DNA of 64,000 bases, from assembly GCA_958298945.1 (NCBI GenBank), contig OY282608.1:81888806-81952805 (forward strand). The letters are read 5' to 3'. The notes beneath the pieces were generated by a model. It did no database searches. It saw only the letters and a list, made by a program, of their open reading frames with translations, and was not told the origin of the DNA. A program made the position numbers and the translations under genes. The DNA is from Atherix ibis (lineage: Eukaryota; Arthropoda; Insecta; Diptera; Athericidae). Below are positions 40,951 through 55,680 of the stretch, piece after piece (position 1 is the stretch's first letter; the number at the start of each line of letters is the position of its first letter).

Positions 40951-43009
40951 ACAACAAACCAACAAACCAACAAACCAACAAACGAACATACCAACAAACC
41001 AACAAACCAACAAACCAACAAGCCAACAAACCAACAAGCCAACAAACCAACAAACCAACAAACGAACAAACCAACAAACCCACAAACCAACAAACCAACA
41101 AACCAACAAACCAACAAACCAACAAACCAACAAACCAACAAACCAACAAACCAACAAACCAACAAACCAACAAACCAACAAACCAACAAACCAACAAACC
41201 AACAAACGAACAAACGAACAAACCAACAAACAAATAAACCAACAAACTAACAAGCCAACAAACCAACAAACTAACAAACGAACAAACGAACAAACCAACA
41301 AACAAATAAACCAACAAACCAACAAACCAACAAACCAACAAGCCACCAAACCAACAAACAAATGAACGAACAAACGAACGAACCAACAAACCAACAAACC
41401 AACAAACCAACAAACCAACAAACCACCAAACCAACAAACCAACAAACCAACAAACCAACAAACCAACAAACCAACAAACCAACAAACCAACAAACCAACA
41501 AACCAACAAGCCAACAAAACCAACAAACCAACAAACCAAAAAACCAACAAACCAACAAATCAACAAGCCAACAAACCAAAAAATCAATAAACAAACAAAC
41601 CAACATACAAACAAACCAACAGACCAACAAACCAACAAGCCAACAATCCAACAAACCAACAAGCCAACAAGCCAACAAACCAACAAACCAACAAACCAAC
41701 AAACCAACAAACCAACAAACCAACAAGCCAACAAACCAACAAGCCAACAAACCAACAAACCAACAAACCAACAAATGAACAAACCAACAAACCAACAAAC
41801 CAATAAACCAACAAACCAATAAACCGACAAGCCAACAAACCAACAAACCAACAAACCAACAAGCCAACAAACCAACAAACCAACAAACTAACAAACCAAC
41901 AAACCAACAAACCAACAAACGAACAAACGAACAAACCAACAAACGAACAAACCAACAAACCAACAAAGCAACAAACCAACAAGCCAACAAACCAACAAAC
42001 CAAAAAACCAACAAACCAACAAACGAACAAACCAACAAACCAACAAACCAACCAACCAACAAGCCAACAAACCAACATGCCAACAAACCAACAAACCAAC
42101 TAACCAACAAACCACCAAGCCAACAAACCAAAAAACCAATAAACCAACAAACCAACAAACCAACAAACCAACAAACCAACAAGCCAACAAGCTAACAAAC
42201 CAACAAGCCAACAAACCAACAAACGAACAAACCAACAAACCAACAAGCCAACAAACGAACAAGTCAACAAACAAACAAACCAACAAAAGAACAAACCAAC
42301 AAACCAACAAACCAACAAACCAACAAACCAACAAACCAACAAGCCATCAAGCAAACAAGCCAACAAACCAACAAACCAACAAACCAACAAGCCAAAAAAG
42401 AAAGCAACAAACCAACAAGCCAACAACGAACATACCAACAAACCACCAAGCCAATAAACCAGCAAACCAACAAACCAACAAACCAACTAAGCACCAAGCC
42501 AACAAGCCAACAAACCAACAAACCAACAAACCAACAAACCAACAAATGAACAAACCAACAAACCAACAAACTAACAAACCAACAAACCAACAAGCCAACA
42601 AACGAACAAACCAACAAAACAACAAACCAACAAACCAACAAACGAACAAACCAACAAACAAACAAACCAACAAACCAACAAACCAACAAACCAACAAGCC
42701 AACAAACCAACAAGCCAACCAACCAACAAACCAACAAACGAACAAACCAACAAACCAACAAACCTAAAAAACCAACAAACCAACAAACCAACAAGACAAC
42801 AAACGAACAAACCAACGAATCAACATACCAACAAACCAACAAAGGAACAAACCAACAAATCAACAAACCAACAAGCCAACAAACCAACAAACCAACAAAT
42901 CAACAAGCCAACAAACCAACAAACCAACAAACCAACAAACCAACAAACCAACAAACCAAGAAACGAACAAACCAACAAACCAACAAACCAACAAACCAAC
43001 AAACTAACA

Positions 43010-43750
43010 AGCCAACAAACGAACAAACCAACAAACCAACAAAACAACAAACCAACAAACCAAAAAAACATACAAACGAACAAACCAACAAACAAATAAA
43101 CCAACAAACCAACAAGCCAACAAACCAACAAACCAACAAACGAACAAACGAACAAACAAATAAACCAACAAACCAACAAATTAACAAACCAACAAACCAA
43201 TAAACCAACTAGCCAACAAACCAACAAACCAACAAACCAAAAAACCAACAAACCAACAAACCAACAAACCAACAAACCAACAAACCAACAAACCAAGAAA
43301 CGAACAAACCAACAAACCAACAAACCAACAAACCAACAAACCAACAAGCCAACAAACGAACAAACCAACAAACCAACAAAACAACAAACCAACAAACCAA
43401 AAAAACATACAAACGAACAAACCAACAAACAAATAAACCAACAAACCAACAAGCCAACAAACCAACAAACCAACAAACGAACAAACGAACAAACAAATAA
43501 ACCAACAAACCAACAAATCAACAAACCAACAAACCAAAAAACGAACAAACCAACAAACCAACAAACCAACAAACCAATAAACCAACTAGCCAACAAACCA
43601 ACAAACCAACAAACCAAAAAACCAACAAACCAACAAACCAACAAGCCAACAAACCAAAAAACCAATAAACCAACAAACCAACATACCAACAAACCAACAA
43701 ACCAACAAACCAACAAGCCAACAAGCCAACAAACCAACAAATTAACAGAT
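43010..43750. repeat. Local duplication inside family D copy 4
   Basis: ACATACAAACG occurs at 43068 and 43405 (offset 337) and ACTAGCC near 43208 and 43585 (offset 377). Copy 5 has the ACATACAAACG region only once (as ATATACAAACG near 46640). The duplicated piece ends in strings resembling H-type sequence near 39930-40080. Confidence 0.7.
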
Positions 43751-44045
43751 GAACAAGCCAACAAACCAACAAACCAAAAAACCAACAAACCAACAAACCA
43801 ACAAGCCTACAAACCAAAAAAGCAATAAACTAACAAACCAACATACCAACAAACCAACAAACCAACAAATAACCAAGCCAATAAGCCAACAAACCAACAA
43901 GCCAACAAACCAACAAACCAACAAACCAACAAACCAACAAACCAACAACCAACAAGCCAACAAACCAACAAGCCAACGAACCAACAAACCAACAAACGAG
44001 CAAACCAACAAATCAATAAACCAACAAACCAACAAACCAACAAAC

Positions 44046-47000
44046 TAACAAGCAAACAATCCAACAAACCAACAAGCCAACAAACCAACAAGCCAACAAA
44101 CCAACAAACCACCAAGCCAACAAACCCGCAAACCAACAACCCAACAAGCCAACAAACCAACAAACCAACAAACCAACAAACCAACAAACCAACAAAGCAA
44201 CAAACCAACAAACCAACAAACCAACAAACCAACAAACCAACAAACCAACAAACCAACAAACCAAAAAACCAACAAACCAACAAACCAACAAACCAACAAA
44301 CCAATAAGCCAACAAGCCAACAAACCAACAAACCTACAAACCAACAAACCAACAAACCAACAAACCAACAAACCATCAAACCAACAAACCAACAAGCCAA
44401 CAAACCAACAAACCAACACATCAACAAACCAATAAACCAACAAACCAACAAACCAACAAACGAACAAACCAACAAACCAAAAAACCAACAAACCAACAAG
44501 CCAACAAACGAACAAACCAACAAACCAATAAAACAACAAACCAACAAACCAACAAACCAACAAACGAACATACCAACAAACCAACAAACCAACAAACCAA
44601 CAAGCCAACAAACCAACAAGCCAACAAACCAACAAACCAACAAACGAACAAACCAACAAACCCACAAACCAACAAACCAACAAACCAACAAACCAACAAA
44701 CCAACAAACCAACAAACCAACAAACCAACAAACCAACAAACCAACAAACCAACAAACCAACAAACCAACAAACCAACAAACGAACAAACGAACAAACCAA
44801 CAAACAAATAAACCAACAAACTAACAAGCCAACAAACCAACAAACTAACAAACGAACAAACGAACAAACCAACAAACAAATAAACCAACAAACCAACAAA
44901 CCAACAAACCAACAAACCAACAAGCCACCAAACCAACAAACAAATAAACGAACAAACGAACGAACCAACAAACCAACAAACCAACAAACCAACAAACCAA
45001 CAAACCAACAAACCAACAAACCAACAAACCAACAAACCAACAAACCAACAAACCAACAAACCAACAAACCAACAAACCAACAAGCCAACAAAACCAACAA
45101 ACCAACAAACCAACAAACCAAAAAACCAACAAACCAACAAATCAACAAGCCAACAAACCAAAAAATCAATAAACAAACAAACCAACATACAAACAAACCA
45201 ACAAACCAACAAACCAACAAGCCAACAATCCAACAAACCAACAAGCCAACAAGCCAACAAACCAACAAACCAACAAACCAACAAACCAACAAACCAACAA
45301 ACCAACAAGCCAACAAACCAACAAGCCAACAAACCAACAAACCAACAAACCAACAAATGAACAAACCAACAAACCAACAAACCAATAAACCAACAAACCA
45401 ATAAACCGACAAGCCAACAAACCAACAAACCAACAAACCAACAAGCCAACAAACCAACAAACCAACAAACTAACAAACCAACAAACCAACAAACCAACAA
45501 ACGAACAAACGAACAAACCAACAAACGAACAAACCAACAAACCAACAAAGCAACAAACCAACAAGCCAACAAACCAACAAACCAAAAAACCAACAAACCA
45601 ACAAACGAACAAACCAACAAACCAACAAACCAACCAACCAACAAGCCAACAAACCAACATGCCAACAAACCAACAAACCAACTAACCAACAAACCACCAA
45701 GCCAACAAACCAAAAAACCAATAAACCAACAAACCAACAAACCAACAAACCAACAAACCAACAAGCCAACAAGCTAACAAACCAACAAGCCAACAAACCA
45801 ACAAACGAACAAACCAACAAACCAACAAGCCAACAAACGAACAAGTCAACAAACAAACAAACCAACAAAAGAACAAACCAACAAACCAACAAACCAACAA
45901 ACCAACAAACCAACAAACCAACAAGACATCAAGCAAACAAGCCAACAAACCAACAAACCAACAAACCAACAAGCCAACCAAGAAAGCAACAAACCAACAA
46001 GCCAACAACGAACATACCAACAAACCACCAAGCGAATAAACCAGCAAACCAACAAACCAACAACCCAACTAAGCACCAAGCCAACAAGCCAACAAACCAA
46101 CAAACCAACAAACCAACAAACCAACAAATGAACAAACCAACAAACCAACAAACTAACAAACCAACAAACCAACAAGCCAACAAACGAACAAACCAACAAA
46201 ACAACAAACCAACAAACCAACAAACGAACAAACCAACAAACAAACAAACCAACAAACCAACAAACCAACAAACCAACAAGCCAACAAACCAACAAGCCAA
46301 CCAACCAACAAACCAACAAACGAACAAACCAACAAACCAACAAACCTAAAAACCAACAAACCAACAAACCAACAAGACAACAAACGAACAAACCAACGAA
46401 TCAACATACCAACAAACCAACAAAGGAACAAACCAACAAATCAACAAACCAACAAGCCAACAAACCAACAAACCAACAAATCAACAAGCCAACAAACCAA
46501 CAAACCAACAAACCAACAAACCAACAAACCAAGAAACGAACAAACCAACAAACCAACAAACCAACAAACCAACAAACCAACAAGCCAACAAACGAACAAA
46601 CCAACAAACCAACAAAACAACAAATCAACAAACAAAAAAAATATACAAACGAACAAACCAACAAACAAATAAACCAACAAACCAACAAGCCAACAAACCA
46701 ACAAACCAACAAACGAACAAACGAACAAACAAATAAACCAACAAACCAACAAATTAACAAACCAACAAACCAACAAACAAACAAATCAACAAAGCAACAA
46801 ACCAACAAACCAACAAACCAACAAGCCAACAAACCAACAAACCAAAAAACAAACAAACCAATAAACCAACAAGCCTACAAACCAAAAAAGCAATAAACTA
46901 ACAAACCAACATACCAACAAACCAACAAACCAACAAATAACCAAGCCAATAAGCCAACAAACCAACAAGCCAACAAACCAACAAACCAACAAACCAACAA

Positions 47001-47332
47001 ACCAACAAACCAACAAACCAACAACCAACAAGCCAACAAACCAACAAGCCAACGAACCAACAAACCAACAAACGAACAAACCAACAAATCAATAAACCAA
47101 CAAACCAATAAAACGGCAAGCCAACAAACCAACAGACCAACAAACCAACAAGCAAACAAGCCAACAAACCAACAAACCAACAAACCAATAAACCAACAAG
47201 CCAACCAACGAACAAACGAACAAACCAACAAACGAACAAACCAACAAACCAACAAACCAACAAACCAACAAACCAACAAACGAACAAACCAACAAACCAA
47301 CAAACCAACAAACCAACAAACCAACAAACCAA
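44046..47332. repeat. Family D higher-order repeat, copy 5, and its tail
   Basis: Matches copy 4 until about 46640, then continues without the local duplication: AATAACCAAGCC near 46935, ACGGCAAGCC near 47114 (reading AAAACGG where the other copies read AACCGG), to CATGCC at 47333. Private changes near 46620-46640 (ATCAACAAACAAAAAAAATATAC) distinguish it from all other D copies. Confidence 0.8.
44050..44540. repeat. Module P, copy 7 of 7
   Basis: The CACATC landmark is at 44417, 3,582 bp after copy 6. It has an AGCAAC unit near 44193 and an ACCTACAAACC unit near 44333 that copy 6 lacks, and is about 8 bp shorter in its left part. Confidence 0.75.
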
Positions 47333-48187
47333 CATGCCAACAAACCAACAAACCAACTAACCAAGAAACCAACAAGCCAACAAACCAAAAAACCAATAAA
47401 CCAACAAACCAACAAACCTACAAACCCACAAACCAACAAGCCAACAAGCCAACAAACCAACAAGCCAACAAACCAACAAACGGACAAATTAACAAACCAA
47501 CAAGCCAACAAACGAACAAACCAACAAACAAACAAACAAACAAACCAACAAACCAACAAACCAACAAACCAACAAACCAACAAACCAACAAACCAACAAA
47601 CCATCAAGCCAACAAGCCAACAAACCAACACGCCAAAAAACCAACAAACCAACAAGCCAACAAACCAACAAGCCAACTAAGCAACAAACCAACAAGCCAA
47701 CAAGCCAACAAACCAACAAACCAACAATCCAACAAACCAACAAACCAACAAACCAACAAACCAACAAGCCAACAAGCCAACAAGCCAACAAACCAACAAA
47801 CCATCAAACCAACAAACCAACAAACGAACAAACCAACAAACCAACAAATCAACAAACCAACAAATCAACAAACCAACAAGCCAACAAACCAACAAACCAA
47901 CAAACCAACAAACCAACAAACCAACAAGCTAACAAACCAACAAACCAACAAACCAACAATTAACAAACCAACAAGCCAACAAGCCAACAAACCAACAAGC
48001 CAACAAACGAACAAACGAACAAACCAACAAACCAACAAACCAACAAACAAACAAACCAAAAAACCAACAAACCAACAAACCAACAAACCAACAAACTAAC
48101 AAACCAACAAACCAACAAACCAACAAACCAACAAACGAACAAACCAACAAACCAACAAACCAACAAACTAACAAACCAACAAACCAA
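47333..48187. repeat. 0.86 kb unit, copy 1 of a tandem pair
   Basis: From CATGCC (47333) to the next CATGCC (48188). Shared landmarks in order are ACGGACAAATTAAC (47481 and 48337), ACACGCC (47629 and 48501), an ATCC unit, and CAATTAAC (47957 and 48829). Offsets are 855-872 bp. Copy 1 contains ACCATCAAGCC near 47602 and an ACTAAGCAACAAACC disruption near 47677 that copy 2 lacks. Confidence 0.8.
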
Positions 48188-51100
48188 CATGCCAACAAAC
48201 CAACAAACCAACTAACCAATAAACCAACAAGCCAACAAACCAAAAAAACCAATAAACCAACAAACCAACAAACCTACAAACCCACAAACCAACAAGCCAA
48301 CAAGCCAACAAACCAACAAGCCAACAAACCAACAAACGGACAAATTAACAAACCAACAAGCCAACAAACGAACAAACCAACAAACAAACAAACAAACAAA
48401 CCAACAAACCAACAAACCAACAAACCAACAAACCAACAAACCAACAAACCAACAAACCAACAAACCAACAAACCAACAAGCCAACAAGCCAACAAACCAA
48501 CACGCCAAAAAACCAACAAACCAACAAGCCAACAAACCAACAAGCCAACAAACCAACAAACCAACAAGCCAACAAGCCAACAAACCAACAAACCAACAAT
48601 CCAACAAACCAACAAACCAACAAACCAACAAACCAACAAGCCAACAAGCCAACAAACCAACAAACCATCAAACCAACAAACCAACAAACGAACAAACCAA
48701 CAAACCAACAAATCAACAAACCAACAAATCAACAAACCAACAAGCCAACAAACCAACAAACCAACAAACCAACAAACCAACAAACCAACAAACCAACAAG
48801 CTAACAAACCAACAAACCAACAAACCAACAATTAACAAACCAACAAGCCAACAAGCCAACAAACCAACAAGCCAACAAACGAACAAACGAACAAACCAAC
48901 AAACCAACAAACCAACAAACAAACAAACCAACAAACCAACAAACCAACAAACCAACAAACCAAAAAACCAACATCGAACACACCAACAAACCAACAAGCC
49001 AACAAACCAGCAAACCAACAAACCAACAAACCAAATAACCAACAAGCCAACAAACCAACAAACCAACAAACCAACAAACCACCAACGAACAAACCAACAA
49101 ACCAACAAACCAACAAACCAGCAAATCAACAAACCAACAAACCAACAAACCAACAAACGAACAAACCAACAAACCAACAAACTAACAAACCAACAAACCA
49201 ACAAGCCAACAAGCCAACAAGCCAACAAACCAACAAACCAACAAACAAACAAGCCAACAAACCAACAAACCAACAAACCAACAAACCAACAAACCAACCA
49301 ACCAAAAAACCAACAAACCAACAAGCCAACAAACCAACAAACAAACAAACGAGCAAACGAGCAAACCAACAAACAAACAAACCAACAAACAAACAAACCA
49401 ACAAAACAACAAACCAACAAACAAACAAACCAACAAACCAACAAACCAACAAACCAACAAGCCAACAAACCAACAAGCCAACAAACCAACGAACCAACAA
49501 ACGAACAAACCAACAAACCAACAAACCAACAAACCCACAAACCTAAAAAGCAACAAACCAACAAACCAACAAGACAACAAACGAACAAACCAACGAACCA
49601 ACAAACCAACAAACCAACAAACGAACAAACCAACAAATCAACAAACCAACAAGCCAACAAACCAACAAACCAACAAACCAACAAGCCAACAAACCAACAA
49701 ACCAACAAACCAACAAACCAACAAACCAACAAACAAACAAACCAAGAAACGAACAAACCAACAAACCAACAAACCAACAAACCAACAAGCCAACAAACGA
49801 ACAAACCAACAAACCAACAAAACAACAAACCAACAAACCAAAAAAACGAACAAACGAACAAACCAACAAACCAACAAACCAACAAACCAACAAACGAACA
49901 AACCAACAAACAAACAAACCAACAAACCAACAAACCAACAAACCGACAAGCCAACAAACCAACAAGCCAACAAACCAACGAACCAACAAACGAACAAACC
50001 AACAAACCAACAAACCAACAAACCCACAAACCTAAAAAGCAACAAACCAACAAACCAACAAGACAACAAACGAACAAACCAACAAACCAACAAACCAACA
50101 AGCCAACAAACCAACAAACGAACAAACGGACAAACGGACAAACCAACAAACAAATAAACCAACAAACCGACAAACTAACAAACCAACAAACCAACAAACA
50201 AACAAACCAACAAAGCAACAAACCAACAAACCAACAAACCAACAAGCCAACAAACCAACAAACCAAAAAACTAACAAACCAACAAACCAACAAGCCTACA
50301 AACCAACAAATCAATAAACGAACAAACGAACAAACCAACAAACAAATAAACCGACAAACCAACAAGCCAACAAACCAACAAACCAACAAACGAACAAACG
50401 AACAAACGAACAAACGAACAAACCAACAAACAAATAAACCAACAAACCAACAAACCAACAAACCAACAAACCAACAAACCAACAAGCCAACAAACTAACA
50501 AACAAATAAACGAACAAATACAAACTAACAAACCAACAAACCAACAAACAAACCAACAACCCAACAAACCAACAAACCAACAAACCAACAAACCAACAAA
50601 CCAACAAACGAACAAACCAACAAACCAACAAAGCAACAAGCCAACAAACCAACAAACCAACATACCAACAAACCAACAAATGAACTAACCAACAAACCAA
50701 CAAACCAACAAACCAACGAACCAACAAACCAACAAACCTACATGCCAACAAACCAACTAATCAAAAAACTAACAAACCATCAAACCAATAAGCCAACAAA
50801 CCAAAAAACCAATAAACCAACAAACCAACAAACCAACAAACCAACAAACCAACAAACCAACAAGCCAACAAGTCAACAAACCAACAAGCCAACAAACCAA
50901 CAAACAAACAAACCAACAAACCCACAAGCCAACAAAAGAACAAACCAACACACAAACAAACCAACAAACGAACAAACCAACAAACCAACAAACCAACAAG
51001 CCAACAAACCAACAAACTAACAAGCCAACAAACCACCAAGCCAACAAACCAACAAACCAACAAGCCAACAAGCCAACAAACCAAAAAACCAACAAACCAA

Positions 51101-51365
51101 CAAACCAACAAACCAACAAACCAACAAACCAACAAACCAACAAACCAACAAACCAACAAACCAACAAGCCAACAAACCAACAAACCAACAAACCGACACA
51201 CCAACAAACGAACAAACCAACAAACCAACAAACCAGCAAGCCAACAAACCGACAAACCAACGAACCAACAAACAAACAAACCAACAAACAACAAACCAAC
51301 AAACCAACAAACCAACAAGCCAATAAACCAACAAACAAACAAACGAACAAACGAACAAACGAACA
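48188..51365. repeat. Family G higher-order repeat, copy 1
   Basis: Its first 0.87 kb is the second copy of the unit at 47333-48187. It continues with CAATTAAC (48829), CATCGAACACACC (near 48973), ACGAGC units, ACCTAAAAAGC at 49542 and again at 50031 (489 bp apart), paired ACGGAC units (near 50127), AAATGAAC (50679), CATGCC with ACTAATC (near 50742), AAGTCAAC (near 50870), AAAAGAAC, and ACCGACACACC (near 51193). An AAATACAAACTAAC break near 50516 replaces AAATGAACAAAC seen elsewhere. Confidence 0.85.
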
Positions 51366-51659
51366 AACCAACAAACCAACAAGCCAACAAGCCAACAAAC
51401 TAACAAGCCAACAAACCAACAAACGGACAAATTAACAAACCAACAAGCCAACAAACGAACATACCAACAAACAAACAAACAAACAAGCCAACAAACCAAC
51501 AAACCATTAAACCAATAAACCAACAAGCCAACCAACGAACAAACGAACAAACCAACAAACGAACAAACCAACAAACCAACAAACCAACAAACCAACAAAC
51601 CAACAAACGAACAAACCAACAAACCAACAAACCAACAAACTAACAAACCAACAAACCAA
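51366..51659. repeat. Short link between the two family G copies
   Basis: Octamer array with an ACGGACAAATTAAC element at 51424 (376 bp before the same element in copy 2), an ACCATTAAACC unit near 51505 and paired ACGAAC units. It looks like a partial extra copy of the head of the G unit. I see nothing else. Confidence 0.65.
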
Positions 51660-54600
51660 CATGCCAACAAACCAACTAACCAAGAAACCAACAAGCCAAC
51701 AAACCAAAAAACCAATAAACCAACAAACCAACAAACCTACAAACCCACAAACCAACAAGCCAACAAGCCAACAAACCAACAAGCCAACAAACCAACAAAC
51801 GGACAAATTAACAAACCAACAAGCCAACAAACGAACAAACCAACAAACAAACAAACAAACAAACCAACAAACCAACAAACCAACAAACCAACAAACCAAC
51901 AAACCAACAAACCAACAAGCCAACAAACCAACAAACCAACACGCCAAAAAACCAACAAACCAACAAGCCAACAAACCAACAAGCCAACAAACCAACAAAC
52001 CAACAAGCCAACAAGCCAACAAACCAACAAACCAACAATCCAACAAACCAACAAACCAACAAACCAACAAACCAACAAGCCAACAAGCCAACAAGCCAAC
52101 AAACCAACAAACCATCAAACCAACAAACCAACAAACGAACAAACCAACAAACCAACAAATCAACAAACCAACAAATCAACAAACCAACAAGCCAACAAAC
52201 CAACAAACCAACAAACCAACAAACCAACAAACCAACAAACCAACAAGCTAACAAACCAACAAACCAACAAACCAACAATTAACAAACCAACAAGCCAACA
52301 AGCCAACAAACCAACAAGCCAACAAACGAACAAACGAACAAACCAACAAACCAACAAACAAACAAACCAACAAACCAACAAACCAACAAACCAAAAAACC
52401 AACATCGAACACACCAACAAACCAACAAGCCAACAAACCAGCAAACCAACAAACCAACAAACCAAATAACCAACAAGCCAACAAACCAACAAACCAACAA
52501 ACCAACAAACCACCAACGAACAAACCAACAAACCAACAAACCAACAAACCAACAAACCAACAAACCAGCAAATCAACAAACCAACAAACCAACAAACCAA
52601 CAAACGAACAAACCAACAAACCAACAAACTAACAAACCAACAAACCAACAAGCCAACAAGCCAACAAGCCAACAAACCAACAAACCAACAAACAAACAAG
52701 CCAACAAACCAACAAACCAACAAACCAACAAACCAACCAACCAACAAACCAACAAACCAACAAGCCAACAAACCAACAAACAAACAAACGAGCAAACAAG
52801 CAAACCAACAAACAAACAAACCAACAAACAAACAAACCAACAAAACAACAAACCAACAAACGAACAAACCAACAAACAAACAAACCAACAAACCAACAAA
52901 CCAACAAACCAACAAGCCAACAAACCAACAAGCCAACAAACCAACGAACCAACAAACGAACAAACCAACAAACCAACAAACCAACAAACCCACAAACCTA
53001 AAAAGCAACAAACCAACAAACCAACAAGACAACAAACGAACAAACCAACGAACCAACAAACCAACAAACCAACAAACGAACAAACCAACAAATCAACAAA
53101 CCAACAAGCCAACAAACCAACAAACCAACAAACCAACAAGCCAACAAACCAACAAACCAACAAACCAACAAACCAACAAACCAACAAACAAACAAACCAA
53201 GAAACGAACAAACCAACAAACCAACAAACCAACAAACCAACAAGTTAACAAACGAACAAACCAACAAACCAACAAAACAACAAACCAACAAACCAAAAAA
53301 ACGAACAAACGAACAAACTAACAAACCAACAAACCAACAAACCAACAAACGAACAAACCAACAAACAAACAAACCAACAAACCAACAAACCAACAAACCA
53401 ACAAGCCAACAAACCAACAAGCCAACAAACCAACGAACCAACAAACGAACAAACCAACAAACCAACAAACCAACAAACCCACAAACCTAAAAAGCAACAA
53501 ACCAACAAACCAACAAGACAACAAACGAACAAACCAACAAACCAACAAACCAACAAGCCAACAAACCAACAAACGAACAAACGGACAAACGGACAAACCA
53601 ACAAACAAATAAACCAACAAACCGACAAACCAACAAACCAACAAACCAACAAACAAACAAACCAACAAAGCAACAAACCAACAAACCAACAAACCAACAA
53701 GCCAACAAACCAACAAACCAAAAAACCAACAAACCAACAAACCAACAAACCAACAAGCCTACAAACCAACAAATCAATAAACGAACAAACGAACAAACCA
53801 ACAAACAAATAAACCGACAAACCAACAAGCCAACAAACCAACAAACCAACAAACGAACAAACCAACAAACGAACAAACGAACAAACCAACAAACAAATAA
53901 ACCAACAAACCAACAAACCAACAAACCAACAAGCCAACAAACTAACAAACAAATAAACGAACAAATGAACAAACTAACAAACCAACAAACCAACAAACAA
54001 ACCAACAACCCAACAAAGCAACAAACCAACAAACCAACAAACCAACAAACCAACAAACGAACAAACCAACAAACCAACAAAGCAACAAGCCAACAAACCA
54101 ACAAACCAACATACCAACAAACCAACAAATGAACTAACCAACAAACCAACAAACCAACAAACCAACAAACCAACAAACCAACAAACCAACAAGCCAACAA
54201 GTCAACAAACCAACAAGCCAACAAACCACCAAACAAACAAACCAACAAACCCACAAGCCAACAAAAGAACAAACCAACACACAAACAAACCAACAAACGA
54301 ACAAACCAACAAACCAACAAACCAACAAACCAACAAGCCAACAAACCAACAAACTAACAAGCCAACAAACCACCAAGCCAACAAACCAACAAACCAACAA
54401 GCCAACAAGCCAACAAACCAAAAAACCAACAAACCAACAAACCAACAAACCAACAAACCAACAAACCAACAAACCAACAAACCAACAAACCAACAAACCA
54501 ACAAGCCAACAAACCAACAAACCAACAAACCGACACACCAACAAACGAACAAACCAACAAACCAACAAACCAACAAGCCAACAAACCGACAAACCAACGA

Positions 54601-54700
54601 ACCAACAAACAAACAAACCAACAAACAACAAACCAACAAACCAACAAACCAACAAGCCAATAAACCAACAAACAAACAAACGAACAAACGAACAAACGAA
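51660..54700. repeat. Family G higher-order repeat, copy 2
   Basis: Offsets from copy 1 are 3,472 bp (CATGCC), 3,463 (ACGGAC), 3,439 (ACACGCC), 3,447 (CAATTAAC, 52276) and 3,455 (ACCTAAAAAGC, 52997 and 53486). The 489-bp internal doublet is preserved, so it predates the duplication. About 110 bp including the CATGCC/ACTAATC element are missing near 54150, and offsets downstream fall to about 3,330 bp. Confidence 0.85.
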
Positions 54701-55680
54701 CAAACGAACAAACCAACAAACAAACAAACCAACAAACCAACAAGCCAACAAACCAACAAATCAACAAACCAACAAACCAAAAAACGAACAAACCAACAAA
54801 CCAACAAACCAACAAACCAACAAACCAATAAACCAACAAGCCAACAAACCAACAAACCAACAAACCAAAAAACCAACAAACCAACAAACCAACAAGCCAA
54901 CAAACCAAAAAACCAATAAAAAAACAAACCAACATACCAACAAACCAACAAACCAACAAACCAACAAGCCAACAAGCCAACAAACCAACAAATTAACAAA
55001 CCAACAAGCCAACAAACCAACAAACCAAAAAACCAACAAACCAACAAATTAACAAGCCTACAAACCAAAAAAGCAATAAACTAACAAACCAACATACCAA
55101 CAAACCAACAGACCAACAAATAACCAAGCCAATAAGCCAACAAACCAACAAGCCAACAAACCAACAAACCAACAAACCAACAAACCAACAAACCAACAAC
55201 CAACAAGCCAACAAACCAACAAGCCAACGAACCAACAAACCAACAAACGAGCAAACCAACAAATCAATAAACCAACAAACCAATAAACCGACAAGCCAAC
55301 AAACCAACAAACCAACAAACCAACAAGCCAACAAGCCAACAAACCAACAAACCAACAAACCAACAAACCAACAAATCAACAAACGAACAAACGAACAAAC
55401 CAACAAACAAATAAACCGACAAACCAACAAACCAACAAATAACCAAGCCATTAAGCCAACAAACCAACAAGCCAACAAACCAACAAACCAACAAACCAAC
55501 AAACCAACAAACCAACAACCAACAAGCCAACAAACCAATAAGCCAACGAACCAACAAACCAACAAACAAGCAAACCAACAAACCAACAAGCCAACAAACC
55601 AACAAACCAACATACGAACAAACCAACAAACCAACAAACCAACAAACCAACAAACCAACAAACCAACAAACCAACAAACC
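54701..55680. repeat. H-type sequence preceding the family H pair
   Basis: Contains AATAACCAAGCC twice (near 55120 and 55437), the second followed by ATTAAGCC, a CAAGCAAACC element near 55567 and ACATACGAAC near 55613. These strings match parts of 38120-38700, so this is a partial H unit. An ACCAATAAAAAAACAAACC run near 54915 is private. Confidence 0.7.

Larger units (their letters stand above)
40450..44045. repeat. Family D higher-order repeat, copy 4
   Basis: Pairs with copy 5 at exactly 3,582 bp over a long stretch: CACATC 40835 and 44417, AAAAAATC 41578 and 45160, AAGTCAAC 42261 and 45843, ACCTAAAA 42763 and 46345. Between about 41888 and 42334 the copies agree throughout as far as I can read. 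A single extra A after ACCTAAAA in this copy then shifts the offset to 3,581. It reads CCAAAAAAGAAAGC near 42391, where the others read CCAAGAAAGC. It also carries an internal 0.34-0.38 kb duplication (about 43010-43750). Confidence 0.85.
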
